A DNA stretch of 64,000 nt from Lunularia cruciata (taxonomy: Eukaryota > Streptophyta > Marchantiopsida > Lunulariales > Lunulariaceae): contig OX419758.1 in the NCBI GenBank assembly GCA_948567375.1, positions 9,677,001 through 9,741,000 on the forward strand, in the 5' to 3' direction. The notes beneath the pieces are model-generated. The model did not search any database. It worked only from the letters and a program-made list of their open reading frames with translations, and was not told the origin of the DNA. Position numbers and translations under genes: made by a program. Every line of letters starts with the position of its first letter. Position 1 is the first letter of the stretch. Positions 46,959 to 59,736 of this stretch are shown here, piece by piece.

Positions 46959-48335
46959 TCATGACATTCCGCTAGAATGGTGGTGCGTAATTCTGGGACA
47001 TTTGGGATCCATAATCTGCCATCCCAAAAGGTGAGTCCTTGGGTACTGGTGACATCTTTTGGATGATTGTGCTTTTACAATCTGTGGGTCAGTATAGGTC
47101 GAGTTATTCATGAAATCAATAGCCGCTAGAATCTCTTGCCAAAATTTAGGCTTAATCTTAACCTCTACCACCAAGTTGTTGGCCATTGGCATGCAGGTGA
47201 ATGCATCTGCAAGTTGCTTCTTACCTTCCACGTAGATGATTGTCATGTTGAAGCATTGTTGCCACTCTGCCCACCAAATTTGGCGACGAGATAGATCCTT
47301 GTGCATCTCGAGGTAGACTAGAGGTTTGTGGTCTATCTCTACTACAAATGCCTTCTCGCCCAAGTAGTGCTTCCAATGTTTGGTTACTAGAACGATCGCC
47401 AACTCTTCTTGTTCTGTGGTGTGGTAGTTGTGCTCTATTGGTAACAACTTTTGAGAGAAATATGCAATTGGATGCCATCCGTCATGCCACTCTTGTTGTA
47501 GGACTGCTCCTATTGCTACGCTTGATGCATCTGTAGCCAACTTGATTGGACGTTTTGGGTCATACCACTTCAAGATTGGTGCATGTAGCAAGGCGGCCTT
47601 TAATTCTTGAAAGGCCAACTCTTGTGCAGTTCCCCATGTCCACTTCTTCCCCTTGCCAAGTAGTGCCGTTAAAGACTGTGCAACCTTGGAGAAGTCCTTG
47701 ACAAATCTACTATAAAATCCCGTCAACCCCAAGAAGCTCTTAAGTTGAGTCTGATCTTCTGGGGCACTCCATTTTTGAATGACCTCTATTTTATTTGTCA
47801 ATACTTGAATGCCCTCTGCACTTACTCTATGCCCCAAGTAGTCTACTTCAGACTTGCCAAACTCACACTTTGAGATTTTGGCATACAACTGATTCTGTCT
47901 TAGAATCTGGAGGACCTCTCGTAGATGTTGTTTGTGTTCTGTCATCGTGCTACTGTATACTAAGATATCATCCAAGAAGACAATAACAGACTTATCCAAG
48001 TATGGACAAAATATGTCATTCATTAGACTCATGAAAGTGGCAGGTGCATTGGTGAGGCCAAAAGGCATCACAAGATACTCAAAGTGGCCATACCTGGTTC
48101 AAAACGCAGTTTTGTGCACATCCTCCTCTGCAATTTGGATTTGATTGTAACCAATTCGCAAGTCTAGTTTGGTGAAATATCCCGCTCCATTGAGTTGATC
48201 AAACAGGTCATCTATGCGAGGTAAGGGGTATTTGTTCTTCACTGTTTGCTGATTGAAACCCCAATAGTCAATGCACATGCGCATTGTACCATCCTTCTTC
48301 TTCACAAACAAGACAGGGGCTCCATATGGTGACAC
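46959..48335 (-). pseudogene. E4 reverse transcriptase and RNase H
   Basis: The RT N-terminal part at 48099-48335 contains [18 protein letters not shown] and [18 protein letters not shown] after VHKTAF (expected Arg, CGA-to-TGA) separates it from the second part (46959-48071), with [14 protein letters not shown] and the catalytic [13 protein letters not shown]. RNase H shows [27 protein letters not shown] and [12 protein letters not shown] frameshift near 47075 follows, and the integrase zinc module continues in another frame (AAHVGVDKTLDAIKRHYYWP) with two further stops. Confidence 0.87.
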
Positions 48336-48620
48336 ACTAGGTTGGATGAACCCTTTCTACAACATCTCCTCAATTTGAGTCTTACACTCCTCCAACTCAT
48401 GAGGTGATAGGCGATATGGGGCCTTACAAGGAGGCGTCTTCCCCGGAAGTGTCTCAATTTTGTGATCTACTCGCCTTTTTGGTGGTAATTCTGAGGGTAG
48501 ATCATCAAGAAAGACATCTTGGAACTCATCTACCACATCCTTCAATTTCTCAGGAATTTATCCATCGAGTTGTGCACTCTGGACTTCTCTTATTAGACCC
48601 ATAAAACATCTATCGGTCTT

Positions 48621-49031
48621 TCAGACAGTTGCCGTCCCTACAACATATAGAGGCAATTTCTGCCTGTGTGATTTTTCTTTAACCCCAATGATTGACCATT
48701 GGTGGGTTCTCACTACTTTCTTCCTCCAATCCACCATAGCGTTGTACTGCTCCATCCATGGCATGCCTAAAATTGCATCATAACGAGCTAACTGTATCAC
48801 TCGCCACTCAATTGCTTCTTGATATTCTCCTACAGAGAGGGTTACCAGTCTAGGTAATGATTCAATCCTCTCTGTTTGCCCATTTGGTAACTCTACTTCT
48901 TCACTTCTATCTCTCTCTAGATCCATTCCCAATCTTATTGCAATAGAGCGAGACAAGAAATTCTCTATTGCTCCCAGATCTATTAATACTCTCACTTGAT
49001 TGCCTTCTAGGATTCCATTCACGACAATCAA
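48621..49031 (-). pseudogene. E4 aspartic protease
   Basis: An open frame of 136 codons. The active-site region reads VLIDLGAIENFLS: the catalytic Asp is present but the usual Ser of DSG is Leu, which should impair activity. The second motif DAILGMPWMEQYNAMVDW is intact. The region 48357-48545 downstream is the PR-RT linker (DVFLDDLPSELPPKR, YRLSPHELEECKTQIEEML) with stops between. Confidence 0.83.
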
Positions 49032-49239
49032 TTGTGAGGTTGCCTTTTGGGATCGTTACGCATTATTCTTCTTCCTTCCCTCACTTCTCTGCTTCCTTAT
49101 TGAGCCAATAAGGCTGCAAGGTATCTTTATTGGCGATCTTCATTTTCCAAAGTGATTTCCACCTCCTCCTCGTCAATGTGCCTCTCCATGTTGTTCAAAG
49201 ATCATCTAAACAAAGGCCAAGGGCCTCTAGGGAAACGAG

Positions 49240-50213
49240 TGCAACAGTTGGTAGATATATGTCTAATACGGCCACAATTGTAACAACGGCGTTGTTCTCC
49301 TCGAGTCCCTTCTCCTCGTGGGACTCCATCTCTTTGTTCTTCTACCCATCCCCGCTCCCCTTGAAGCGGTCGTGCTCCTTGATCCCGGAATCAAAGGTTG
49401 CCCAATTCCATCGGTACTGGTCCACCCATGTGTGGCATTTCTGCCCGATAATGTTGAGGTGGAGCTACTTCTTCACCTCCACCTAATGCTCTTGCTATTC
49501 TTTACGCACAAGCAATGGCTTCAAATACCGTGCAAGGATTTTGCACCATGACTTCTTGGTGAATTCGCTCTTTCAACCCTCGTTTGAAATTGTCAAGAGC
49601 CTCTGCTGGACTCATGTCGGTAATTGCGACTTGTAGATCCAAAAAAGCCTCCACATACTCTTGTACTATTCTTCTGTCTCAATCCCCATAGTCGGGTTCG
49701 AGCCATCTGCACAAAATCCACCGATTGGAAATTCTTCAGCAGTCCTTCTTGCATTGCTATCCATGTGACCTCCATTCTCTCTGCCAGCATGGATCGTTCC
49801 CAAGCATCATACCATGTGAGAGCTTTATCGGTCAAGTACCCACATGCAAACACGCCTGCAGCATGCTCTATGATCTCTGTTGAGAACAATCAGAAATATC
49901 AATTCATTCTCGAGATCCAATTTTCCACTACTCCTATCGAATGCTGCCCCTTGTAAGGTTTGATGTTGCAGGTCTTCTTCATCCAGAGTAGCAATGTGGC
50001 TTCATCGTTGATAGGGTTCGTAGGTACAGATGCCTCTCCAAGTACTTCAGTCGTAGGTACTGGGTTTTAAGACGGCTCTTCTTCTTGCATGGCTTGATCA
50101 TTCCTGAGGATCTGCACTTGACTTTGTAATGTCTCCATGGTCATCTTAATCTCTCGAAATTCATTCAACATCCCTTGCATTCCTTGCACCAACTCTTGCA
50201 ATTGCGGATCCAT
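49240..50213 (-). pseudogene. Degenerate gag of E4 with zinc knuckle
   Basis: The frame begins at 50213 with MDPQLQELVQGMQGMLNEF, a coiled-coil-like start, and stops after EEEPS. Capsid-like sequence resumes at 49593-49889 (ALTWYDAWERSMLAERMEV, then LLKNFQSVDF). A CCHC zinc knuckle is readable near 49250-49300 (CYNCGRIRHISTNC). Several stops and frame changes intervene, so no intact Gag could be made. Confidence 0.75.
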
Positions 50214-50246
50214 GGTTCTTGCAACACTCAATTGCTAATGTCTACT

Positions 50247-50450
50247 TCAATACAGAGTCAATATAATCACTCTGGAAGGCGCACGAACTATCGGAACTAC
50301 CATTGGGACCTTAGAAGCTATCACTCGTTGATAATACTCCTCACCAACATTCCTAAACACAAAATCTCTAAACATTAATTTTGGCCTCACTACATAACGG
50401 ATTTCTACTTGAGTGTTGAAAGGGAGAGGATTTGGGACATTCATATCCAT
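50247..50450 (-). CDS. E4 leader ORF-b, 67 codons, unknown function
   Basis: The ATG at 50450 lies four bases after the stop of ORF-a, and the stop lies 33 bases before the gag ATG. The protein starts MDMNVPNPLPF and has a central GEEYYQRVIASKVPMVVPIV. It resembles ORF-a over its length: ungapped alignment with a 4-residue offset matches P, F, I, R, G, E, R, V, S, P, P and V in order. No known domain is recognised. It could be a retrotransposon accessory ORF, or a chance pair of frames from a duplicated leader segment. It is intact although the gag, protease and RT genes nearby are broken. Confidence 0.4.
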   Translation of the reverse strand: MDMNVPNPLPFNTQVEIRYVVRPKLMFRDFVFRNVGEEYYQRVIASKVPMVVPIVRAPSRVIILTLY

Positions 50451-50454
50451 TTTA

Positions 50455-50676
50455 TCATAATAGAATGTAGATTGTCAAATCCCACTCTCTGTCATATATC
50501 ACCACAGGTAGAATCACCGGGTTTGGTGAGTTCATCACTCTGTCCAAGAATTCTGTGCCAAAGTGATAAACTAGCGATACCCTCATCTGCTCACGCTGGA
50601 TATACATAACCTTGATGTGGAATCGGTTTGAGAATGGAAAGCTAGGTGCGGGAAATTGGCCTCTTGGCGCATCCAT
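50455..50676 (-). CDS. E4 leader ORF-a, 73 codons, unknown function
   Basis: It starts at 50676 (MDAPRGQFPAPSFPF), about 128 bases after the PBS, and ends TGA, followed by TAAA and the ORF-b ATG. The core GTEFLDRVMNSPNPVILPVV parallels GEEYYQRVIASKVPMVVPIV of ORF-b. The two starts are 226 bp apart, suggesting an old tandem duplication. The function is unknown and no catalytic motif is seen. Confidence 0.4.
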   Translation of the reverse strand: MDAPRGQFPAPSFPFSNRFHIKVMYIQREQMRVSLVYHFGTEFLDRVMNSPNPVILPVVIYDREWDLTIYILL

Positions 50677-50803
50677 CCCATCCGCTCTCTAAAGTCCTTC
50701 CTAAGTCTAGCAACTACTCTATGCTCTCCACCTCAAATTACTCAATTTTAGTAGTTCATGTTATTCCAAGAGGGGTGATCCACTCTCTTGGACTGAAACA
50801 CTT

Positions 50804-50815
50804 GCTCTGATACCA
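50804..50815 (-). other. Primer binding site of E4 (initiator-Met tRNA)
   Basis: On the minus strand TGGTATCAGAGC is the exact plant iMet-tRNA complement, one base inside the 5' LTR end. Confidence 0.9.
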
Positions 50816-50816
50816 T

Positions 50817-51540
50817 TGTAATACTCCAAGGACAAGAGAAGAGATAAAACACAGATTGCACACTCAAACAATTGATGCACCAAGAGAGCACCTTCTCTTT
50901 ATTATATAGACAAAGAGGATCTCCGCCAAGGAAGCTCCACCATAGGATTAGGGACCCAGATAGTTGACATGTCAGCAAGCTCCACCCTCAAATTACTTAC
51001 TTGGATGGGTGACATGTCTGGTCTAGGTTCTATCTGGTTGGTCAAACAAGCTTTGACCAGAGGGAATCTTTTAGGGAATCTTCTTGTAGGAATCTTGAAA
51101 ACACGTAAGGTACCGTAGAAAAGCTCTCAACGAGACAAAGCAAGGGGGAAGGAAAGGCTAGCCTTTCCTCCATTGGGGGAGGAATCTGCACATTTTTGAG
51201 GCCTAATTCATCCGTTTAGGCCTCCGAAATTGCCTTCAAAGATTTCAGGTATATTTTGGTTCCTACTCTATTAGTAGAAGTCCCCTTTTAGTGATACCTC
51301 TCTCTGATCTGTTTAGTCCATCATGTGTAACATCCTTCCAGATGTTACCAAACCAATTCTCACCTTTAAATCATATGTCTAGCTATTGATTCTAAGGTTC
51401 TCAAGTCTATTTTGGTTTCTGCACTATTAGTAAAAGTACTCTTTTGGTGATACTTCTATCTGATCTATTTTGACCATCATTCTAGATGTTACCAAACCAA
51501 ATTTCACATCTAGATCATATGGCTAGCTCTTGGTATTACA
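50817..51540 (-). repeat. 5' LTR of E4
   Basis: 724 bp, from TGTAATACTCC to TTGGTATTACA on the plus strand. It contains a direct duplication of about 156 bp in U3 (units from about 51258 and 51414), a TATA-like TCTATATAAT near 50900 on the minus strand, palindrome TGACATGTCA at 50965-50974 and an inverted W-box pair at 51040-51058. Confidence 0.88.
51040..51058. promoter_or_regulatory. Inverted W-box pair in the E4 LTR
   Basis: GGTCAAA-CAAGC-TTTGACC. TTGACC is a WRKY-type W-box on each strand. The arrangement is retained at 59256-59274 (arms extended to 9 bp) and mostly at 62353-62370. Confidence 0.5.
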
Positions 51541-52102
51541 TAAATCGTGTAGCCCTAACAAACTCCTCCTGAAGGGCTGCCCAATTCATCGCTTGGAATC
51601 AACGAAATCTAGCCGCCACCTCTCTATGCCCCACATGTCCCCCTCTAACATAACAAAGACACCATTGAGAGAGTAGGAGGAATAGGAACCACGTTAACTC
51701 GTCCAAGGGATCACGTGCCAAACGATCCAATGGTAGGCAAAAAGCCTGTCTAGCCGCATCATGGAGTGTGCGGGGTAGCCTATGGAATAGATCTGGATAT
51801 GGAAAACTAGTCTCAAAAAACACCAAAATGCAACCCACTTGAGAAGCTAACCACTCCCATGACTCGATCGATATCCCTGGAACGATCAACAATGGTATAG
51901 AAGAAGCGTGCGTAATCCCGAGTGTCACTGCTATCGATGTGGTCGCTCGTCTCACATGGGCATCCCAAGTGGTCCAATTATAATCCTATTGCATCCTTCC
52001 CACATGTGTCTTTACCCTTTGCGAGGTAAAGCGTCGGTGACACACCGGGCATGGTGTATCCCGACCCGCTCTAGGCGACCCTACATGGGAAGGTGTAGCC
52101 AT
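51541..52102 (-). pseudogene. Zinc-finger protein fragment, possibly N-terminus of a non-LTR retrotransposon ORF
   Basis: A minus-strand frame from an ATG at 52102 (MATPSHVGSPRAGRDTP) leads into a C2H2-like finger, CPVCHRRFTSQRVKTHV. After one stop it continues at 51599-51955 (FHRLPRTLHDAARQAF, LDELTWFLFLLLSQWCL, GGHVGHREVAARFR). After another stop it reads NWAALQEEFVRATRF up to the end of the E4 LTR at 51540. The finger followed by a W-x-LLLL-QWCL-x-RGG-x-GHxE module reminds me of the region upstream of RT domains in some non-LTR elements. No RT motif is present, so the assignment is tentative. The downstream part is absent. Confidence 0.35.
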
Positions 52103-52174
52103 GGCTAGCACAAGAATAGTGATAGTAACACATGATACTCCTCTCCATCTCTCCCCATATCTGCAAAACCACAA

Positions 52175-54380
<2,206 letters not shown>

Positions 54381-56895
54381 ACATGATTTTGATGCTAGCT
54401 TTTATCTCTATAGAATTTAAATAAAAAGTTCTCAACTTATAATATTGTGGATTTAGAGAATAGAATCAAAATTAAATTGCATAATTTAGTAGAGAAGTTG
54501 ATAGTCATTTAGAAATCATTTTATGTGATTTAGTGCTAGATTTATAATAATAATAAAAACTCAGATAACTAATAAAAAATACATGCTATTTTCATTTTAA
54601 ATTTATTTTGGAATTTTTTTGAATATATAATTTAAACACTAATATATTAAAGTAAATAAAATAAAAATTTATTACTAATAAAGGAAAGAATATGAGACTT
54701 CCATTATACATAAATAAATAAATAATACTAAAATATGTTTCCTTCATAAATTGGTATATTGGTATTAGCATGATTACAACGTACAAAAGTGTTGTGGTGC
54801 ACACATTTTCACAATAATTCTTCTTTTCGTCCAATTCATTCTTGTTTGTGAAGATGTGGCTAAATGACTTATTGTTTAGAGAGGAGAACTACTTAATATG
54901 AGTAGCCTTTGGAGTTGTGTCTATTTGTGCAGAAGTCCAAATGGAAGAAGCCAAAGCCAAAGGCACTCTAAAGGAAGATTTCCAAATTAGATAAGTCAAA
55001 AGGATAGTTGAATGAAAGGTACAAGTACAAATATATATGGTGGAGGAACTTTAGCCCAAATACCTTTGGCTAAGAAAGACTTTGGCCCAAACATAATTGC
55101 ACTTAAAGATTGTACATAAATTTGAATTTGTTGTCACTTGGTTAAAGAACTACCACTGAAGCCTATTTGCATTCAAGAAATATTGTTCATGTTTGCAATG
55201 GCTTTGCATGTGTAGAGAAGAACTTCTCACCAAGGGCTTGACATATGTACATAAGGAGTGCTCAACCACCATGTAGCAATTAAAAATGATTGAGGAATTT
55301 ATTTATAAAACCAAGTGCACGCTAATCAATTTCACTTCTTGCAAATCAATTTTAGACTTAAATTTGAGGGAGTTTAGAATTCTCAAGACTTCGCAACCTT
55401 AGCAATTCTTAACAACTTTGTAGTTTCTTTTTCTTTGTCTTTGGACCCAACTTGAACTTTGATAGGCAATATGGTGTTTGTCTAAAAACCCATGAGAAAG
55501 ATCTCCTAAGCCATCCTTTGCTGCCCAACAATGAACAAATGGACCATTCATTGTAGAAGTGAGGTGATCTAAAGCAAGCATCTTCACTTCTTGCTTTGGA
55601 ATTAAGAAATGAGTGACTTAAGGATGATCCACAATATGAGAGGGAGAATGGATAGATCAAATAGGGACTTGAGAGGAAATACATATAATTGGACTAATGT
55701 TGTGCGTATATACATTGCTACACAACACACATTGTGGACAACATCACACACTATAGAAGCACAACTCACACATAAGTCATGCATGGACTCTCAAGTGCCA
55801 CAATAATCAGTTTGTTCACACAACTAGAATCACACTCATTCATATCAATACTTGATCTATCACTCAATGATCTGCCAACAATTGGGCACTAATTATAGTC
55901 AAGCCACACCCACTCTAGCAAAGAAAATCCATGTGACGTTCGCCAGCCTCTTTCCACCATAGCCATGAACTCGAAGGCTCAACATCAAAGAAGTGAGCTC
56001 TCTAGAGCTGCACTTCAAAAGTATACCCCCTGGTCTCCAACCCTAATGGTTCCTGCTGATGGTGCAAATGGTGAAAGTGACGGTAGGCCCCACCATGTAG
56101 TCAATACCCCAAACAAAAAATTTGACCATCAACAAGTAGTCTATGAGTAACTGCAAAAATACTCCTGACTACCAACACTACTACTCTAGAGCGCAAGCAA
56201 TCTATGTGTGATACTACAAATGACATGACACTAAGGAGAATTTGAGGAATGTGCTTGGACCATATGTAGTGCCAATATGAGCAATGATCTTAACGACAAG
56301 GTTCACAGACAAAGCATTAACAGATGGCATCAAGGGGACCTTCTCAAAAAAGAAGCAAAAGGATAATGGCTAGATGGTTGGGAGTTACAAGGATCCAGCC
56401 CAAAGAGCAATCATTGAAATCAATTATGAAGTTGTTCATGCATAAATAGACAACCTACCTCACAAATAGCCAGTCCATCTTCTTTGACTACATGTTCCAA
56501 GGAAAACATATCAGTTGGGCTAACATGTTCTACTTCCAAGTTAGGAGTATGCACCAAGAGTTTGAGGAAGATGGTAAGCATCTTACCAGGCCCGCATTGG
56601 AATCCATTTTTACATGGTGCACGATTTACTAATGAGGAAGGAGCACCATAAGTTCTTGAACCATTTCTATCCAAAAAGGTACTTTACCTTACAACCCAAA
56701 GGTAAATCATTACTCAATAAGTAGTGAGAGGTAGATGCAAAGTATGCTCCAATAAGAGAAATTTTATCAATGGAGGAAGAAGTGGTCATCACAAAGGCAA
56801 AGAAGAAGCAGACCGTTCTAGTGCAATCTCTAAGACCAGCCAAGAGATTGAGGAAGAATCTTTAGGTGATAGAAGTGTCTTTGGAGTAGGAGGTT

Positions 56896-56965
56896 GAAGA
56901 AGAAGAAGAAGAAGAAGAAGAAGAAGAAGAAGAAGAAGAAGACGACGAAGAAGAAGAAGAAGAGC
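56896..56965. repeat. (GAA)n tract
   Basis: About 70 bp of GAA repeat with a GACGAC interruption. It could be expanded Glu codons of a decayed acidic protein on the plus strand. Confidence 0.9.
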
Positions 56966-57035
56966 AAGGTTCTTTCACTTTGCAAAGGGTTGCTCCAATG
57001 CTTTTTTGTCTGTTCAATATATAATGACTGAAGTG

Positions 57036-57243
57036 AAAAAGACATCATATTAACTGGATTTAACGGATCTGTTATTCTAAAGTTAGAATTCATTTCTTGT
57101 TTTAAATATTCACTTGTAGCATACCATGTTTCTATTAATTGATGCAATTTTTCTACTGCATGTAAACTTCCATAACTTTGATGTTTTTTTGAAAGATTAC
57201 CATATTGTTCTGCATCTTCAATAAGCCAAATTTTTGAAGGAAG
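57036..57243 (-). pseudogene. rpoC2: Plastid rpoC2 fragment inserted in the nucleus (NUPT)
   Basis: On the minus strand an uninterrupted reading of about 69 residues matches an internal part of the plastid RNA polymerase beta'' subunit: [42 protein letters not shown] and [14 protein letters not shown]. Homology ends sharply where GARGN would follow in rpoC2 (about 57036) and before PSK (about 57243). The flanks are nuclear repeat DNA, including a GAA tract. The match is strong enough that a bacterial-type polymerase fragment is certain; plastid origin is inferred from the wording of the motif. Confidence 0.88.
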
Positions 57244-59017
57244 GAAGAAGCACACTTTGTCATAAACTCAATGGTGCAATGCTACAATTTATGGAGCTTT
57301 TACTACCCAAGTACAAAGAGGAGTGCACTAAGATTGTGGATTACACTTCCTTAGTACGTAGCATGCACATGAGCTTTGCCCTTGGAAAGCAAAGGAGGAC
57401 CAAGCTCAAGGAGAAATGGCCAAGGCAAGAAACCTATATAAGGAGGAAGCAAAGAAGATGAATACCTTGATGTAGAATATCTTTTAGGTAAAGAGGTAGA
57501 ACTCTTCTTTGATAGAAAGCCAAAAGAGGAATAACTTGGGAGGATGCAACTTGTATTAGGAACCTTTAGAATTGAGAAGAAGGACATGCATCCTAGATAC
57601 AAAAACAAGTTGCAAGCCAAAGATAGAGAAGTGGTGAGCATTCATTGAGAGTTGGAGAATGCCAAAGTTTGGATTGTGACCTTGGACCTAAAAATGGCTG
57701 AGTACCAAATGGAAGTGGTACTCCAATTAGAAAAGCTAGCCAAAGACCTGAAAGGGAAATGGAATGATCTCAAATCCTTGACGAAGTGAAGAAAGAAGTA
57801 GGCATGCTAAAATAGCACTTGGAGGAAATAGCACTTGGCTAAAATAGCACTTGAAGTTGAAGGTCATTCAGCAATTGGAAGAAGCACAAGATCAATTTTT
57901 AGGAATGTTGAAGGAGGAAGCTAAAAGGGAAGGTGATGAAGACAAAGATACATGAATTGAAGTTGCAAGTCTAAAAGCTGGAAGGACAAACCTATGAAGA
58001 AGAGAAAATGGACCAGTTAGCAATTAGGTTTAAGGAACATTCAGATAGCAAGTTCATTGAAGTTTGTGATACCTATCTATTATAGATAGCAAAATATAGG
58101 GAAAAATGATTGTTTAGGGAAAAAATTAGTTCTTTGCAGTAGGGACTTTAGGCCAAAGACACTTCACCAAAGGAATTTATTTAGAGTTGTAGAGTAAGTA
58201 GTTAACCAAAGGACTTTGAAGTGCAAATATTTGAAGAGTAGTGCCTTTGGAATTGTACATGACTTTGCAATTCAGCAAGTCTTTGAAGTTGTAAGTCTTT
58301 GAAGCAAGTCTCTTAAGTTATAAGTCCAAATTTTTACATTTCAAATTGACTTTGGAGAAGACTTGACACCTCTCCTAACATGTGGAAGGTGCTTATTAAT
58401 TCAAAGGTGATTGATATAAAATAAGCTTAGAATCCTAAATGTACGTAGAACTAGAAGATTACCAAGAAATCCACTTAACCACACCTTTTGAGGAAAAGTA
58501 AAAAGTGTATGTAAGGGTTTAGCCAGAAGGTTTTTGGGTTCACTTCATTGATTCAATTCTTTTTATGAAACCAAAGTTCAATAAAAAGGACTCTTAGGTC
58601 TTTGCAAATTGTTATTCTTCTTCCATTTTAAGTTTGTTGAATATTTGCATTGAGTTGTGGTGAGAAATTTCATAATAGGATCATAAGTGCTAGAGTGGAT
58701 AGAGGTGTATTTGTACTTGATCAAGATGTATGATTTTAAGGGATACAACAAAGGAGTGAATTGATGTATTGAGGAGTAAATTTGGATTTGGAGCATTAGG
58801 TGTATGATGAACTCAAAAGGTGAAGGCATTTGACCAATGTGAAGACATCTTTGTAATTGAACCTTCAAGGCAAGGTAGTATGCATCTTTGTAGTCAAAGT
58901 CTTTAGAGTTAAAGGGCCTTTTAGGTGAAGTGAGCCATCATCTTCAAGATAAATTTGGAATCCATTTATAGTGAAAGTGATCTTTATTTTTCTCTTTTCC
59001 GTAATGTGCCACTATAA

Positions 59018-59636
59018 TGTATGTTCTGAGTATAGGAGAACCCAAAAGAGAAACCCAAAACAAGATACACAAAGCTTCACACTCAAACTCCAATGCCCCA
59101 AAGGAGCACCTTGTCTTTATTATATAACAAAGAGGATTCCTTCAAAGGAAGCTCCACCCTTGGATCATATACATGAATTGGTGACATGTCAGTAACCTCT
59201 ACCCTTAGATTAGTTCCATGCATGGGTGACATGTTGGTTCTGGTCCTATCTGGTTGGTCAAATGAGCTTTGACCAAATAGAATCTTTAGAGAATCTTCTT
59301 GTGGGAATTTCAAAATTGTATGTGTAAGGTACCGTTGGAAAGCTCTCAACAAGGCAAACAAGAGGGGAGGAAAGGCCATCCCTTTGTTTTTGAGTGAAAA
59401 ATGTATATATATTTTCAAGGCCTAATTCATTTGTTTAGACCTCAAAATTGGCTTTCAAGTTTTTAGACTATTTTTGGCTCCTACACTATTAGTAAAAGTA
59501 CTCTTTTGGTGATACTAGCAAAAGTACTCTTCTTCTAAACTTTGTTGATCTACATAGTACACATATATAACATCCTTCCATATGTTACCAAGCCAATTTT
59601 CATTTCCTGATAATATGTCTAACTATTGGTATTACA
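59018..59636 (-). mobile_element. Solo LTR of the E4 family, degenerate
   Basis: It runs from about TGTATGTTCTGAGTATAGG to TATTGGTATTACA. It shares with E4 the TTTATTATAT TATA region, TGACATGTCA (59182-59191), the inverted W-box (59256-59274) and the U3 tail. The internal U3 duplication is partly deleted. No matching target-site duplication was found. Confidence 0.8.
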
Positions 59637-59644
59637 ATCCTAAG

Positions 59645-59735
59645 CGGTAACACTACACTCTTATGGGAGTAGTTCTTACCCAAGATCACAAGCTATAACA
59701 CTACACTCTTACGGAAATAGTTCTTGCCCATGAGG
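59645..59735. repeat. Two-copy tandem repeat, about 46-bp period
   Basis: TAACACTACACTCTTATGGG followed by AGTAGTTCTTACCC recurs as TAACACTACACTCTTACGGA followed by AATAGTTCTTGCCC. Confidence 0.75.
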
Positions 59736-59736
59736 T

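Larger units (their letters stand above)
46718..51540 (-). mobile_element. E4: second Ty3/gypsy family, truncated at the 3' side
   Basis: From the 5' end downward: 5' LTR (50817-51540), perfect iMet PBS (50804-50815), two small leader ORFs, gag, zinc knuckle, protease, RT, RNase H and the integrase zinc module up to VSMDLICELPKTTLG, where E2 begins at 46717. The PR and RT differ clearly from E2 ([31 protein letters not shown]), so it is a separate family. The 3' LTR and integrase core are missing from this side. Frames are broken by several stops. Confidence 0.88.

Noticed and set aside
57036-57243. Functional RNA polymerase gene at 57 kb
   Set aside because: Only about 69 residues of rpoC2 are present, with abrupt ends in repeat DNA.
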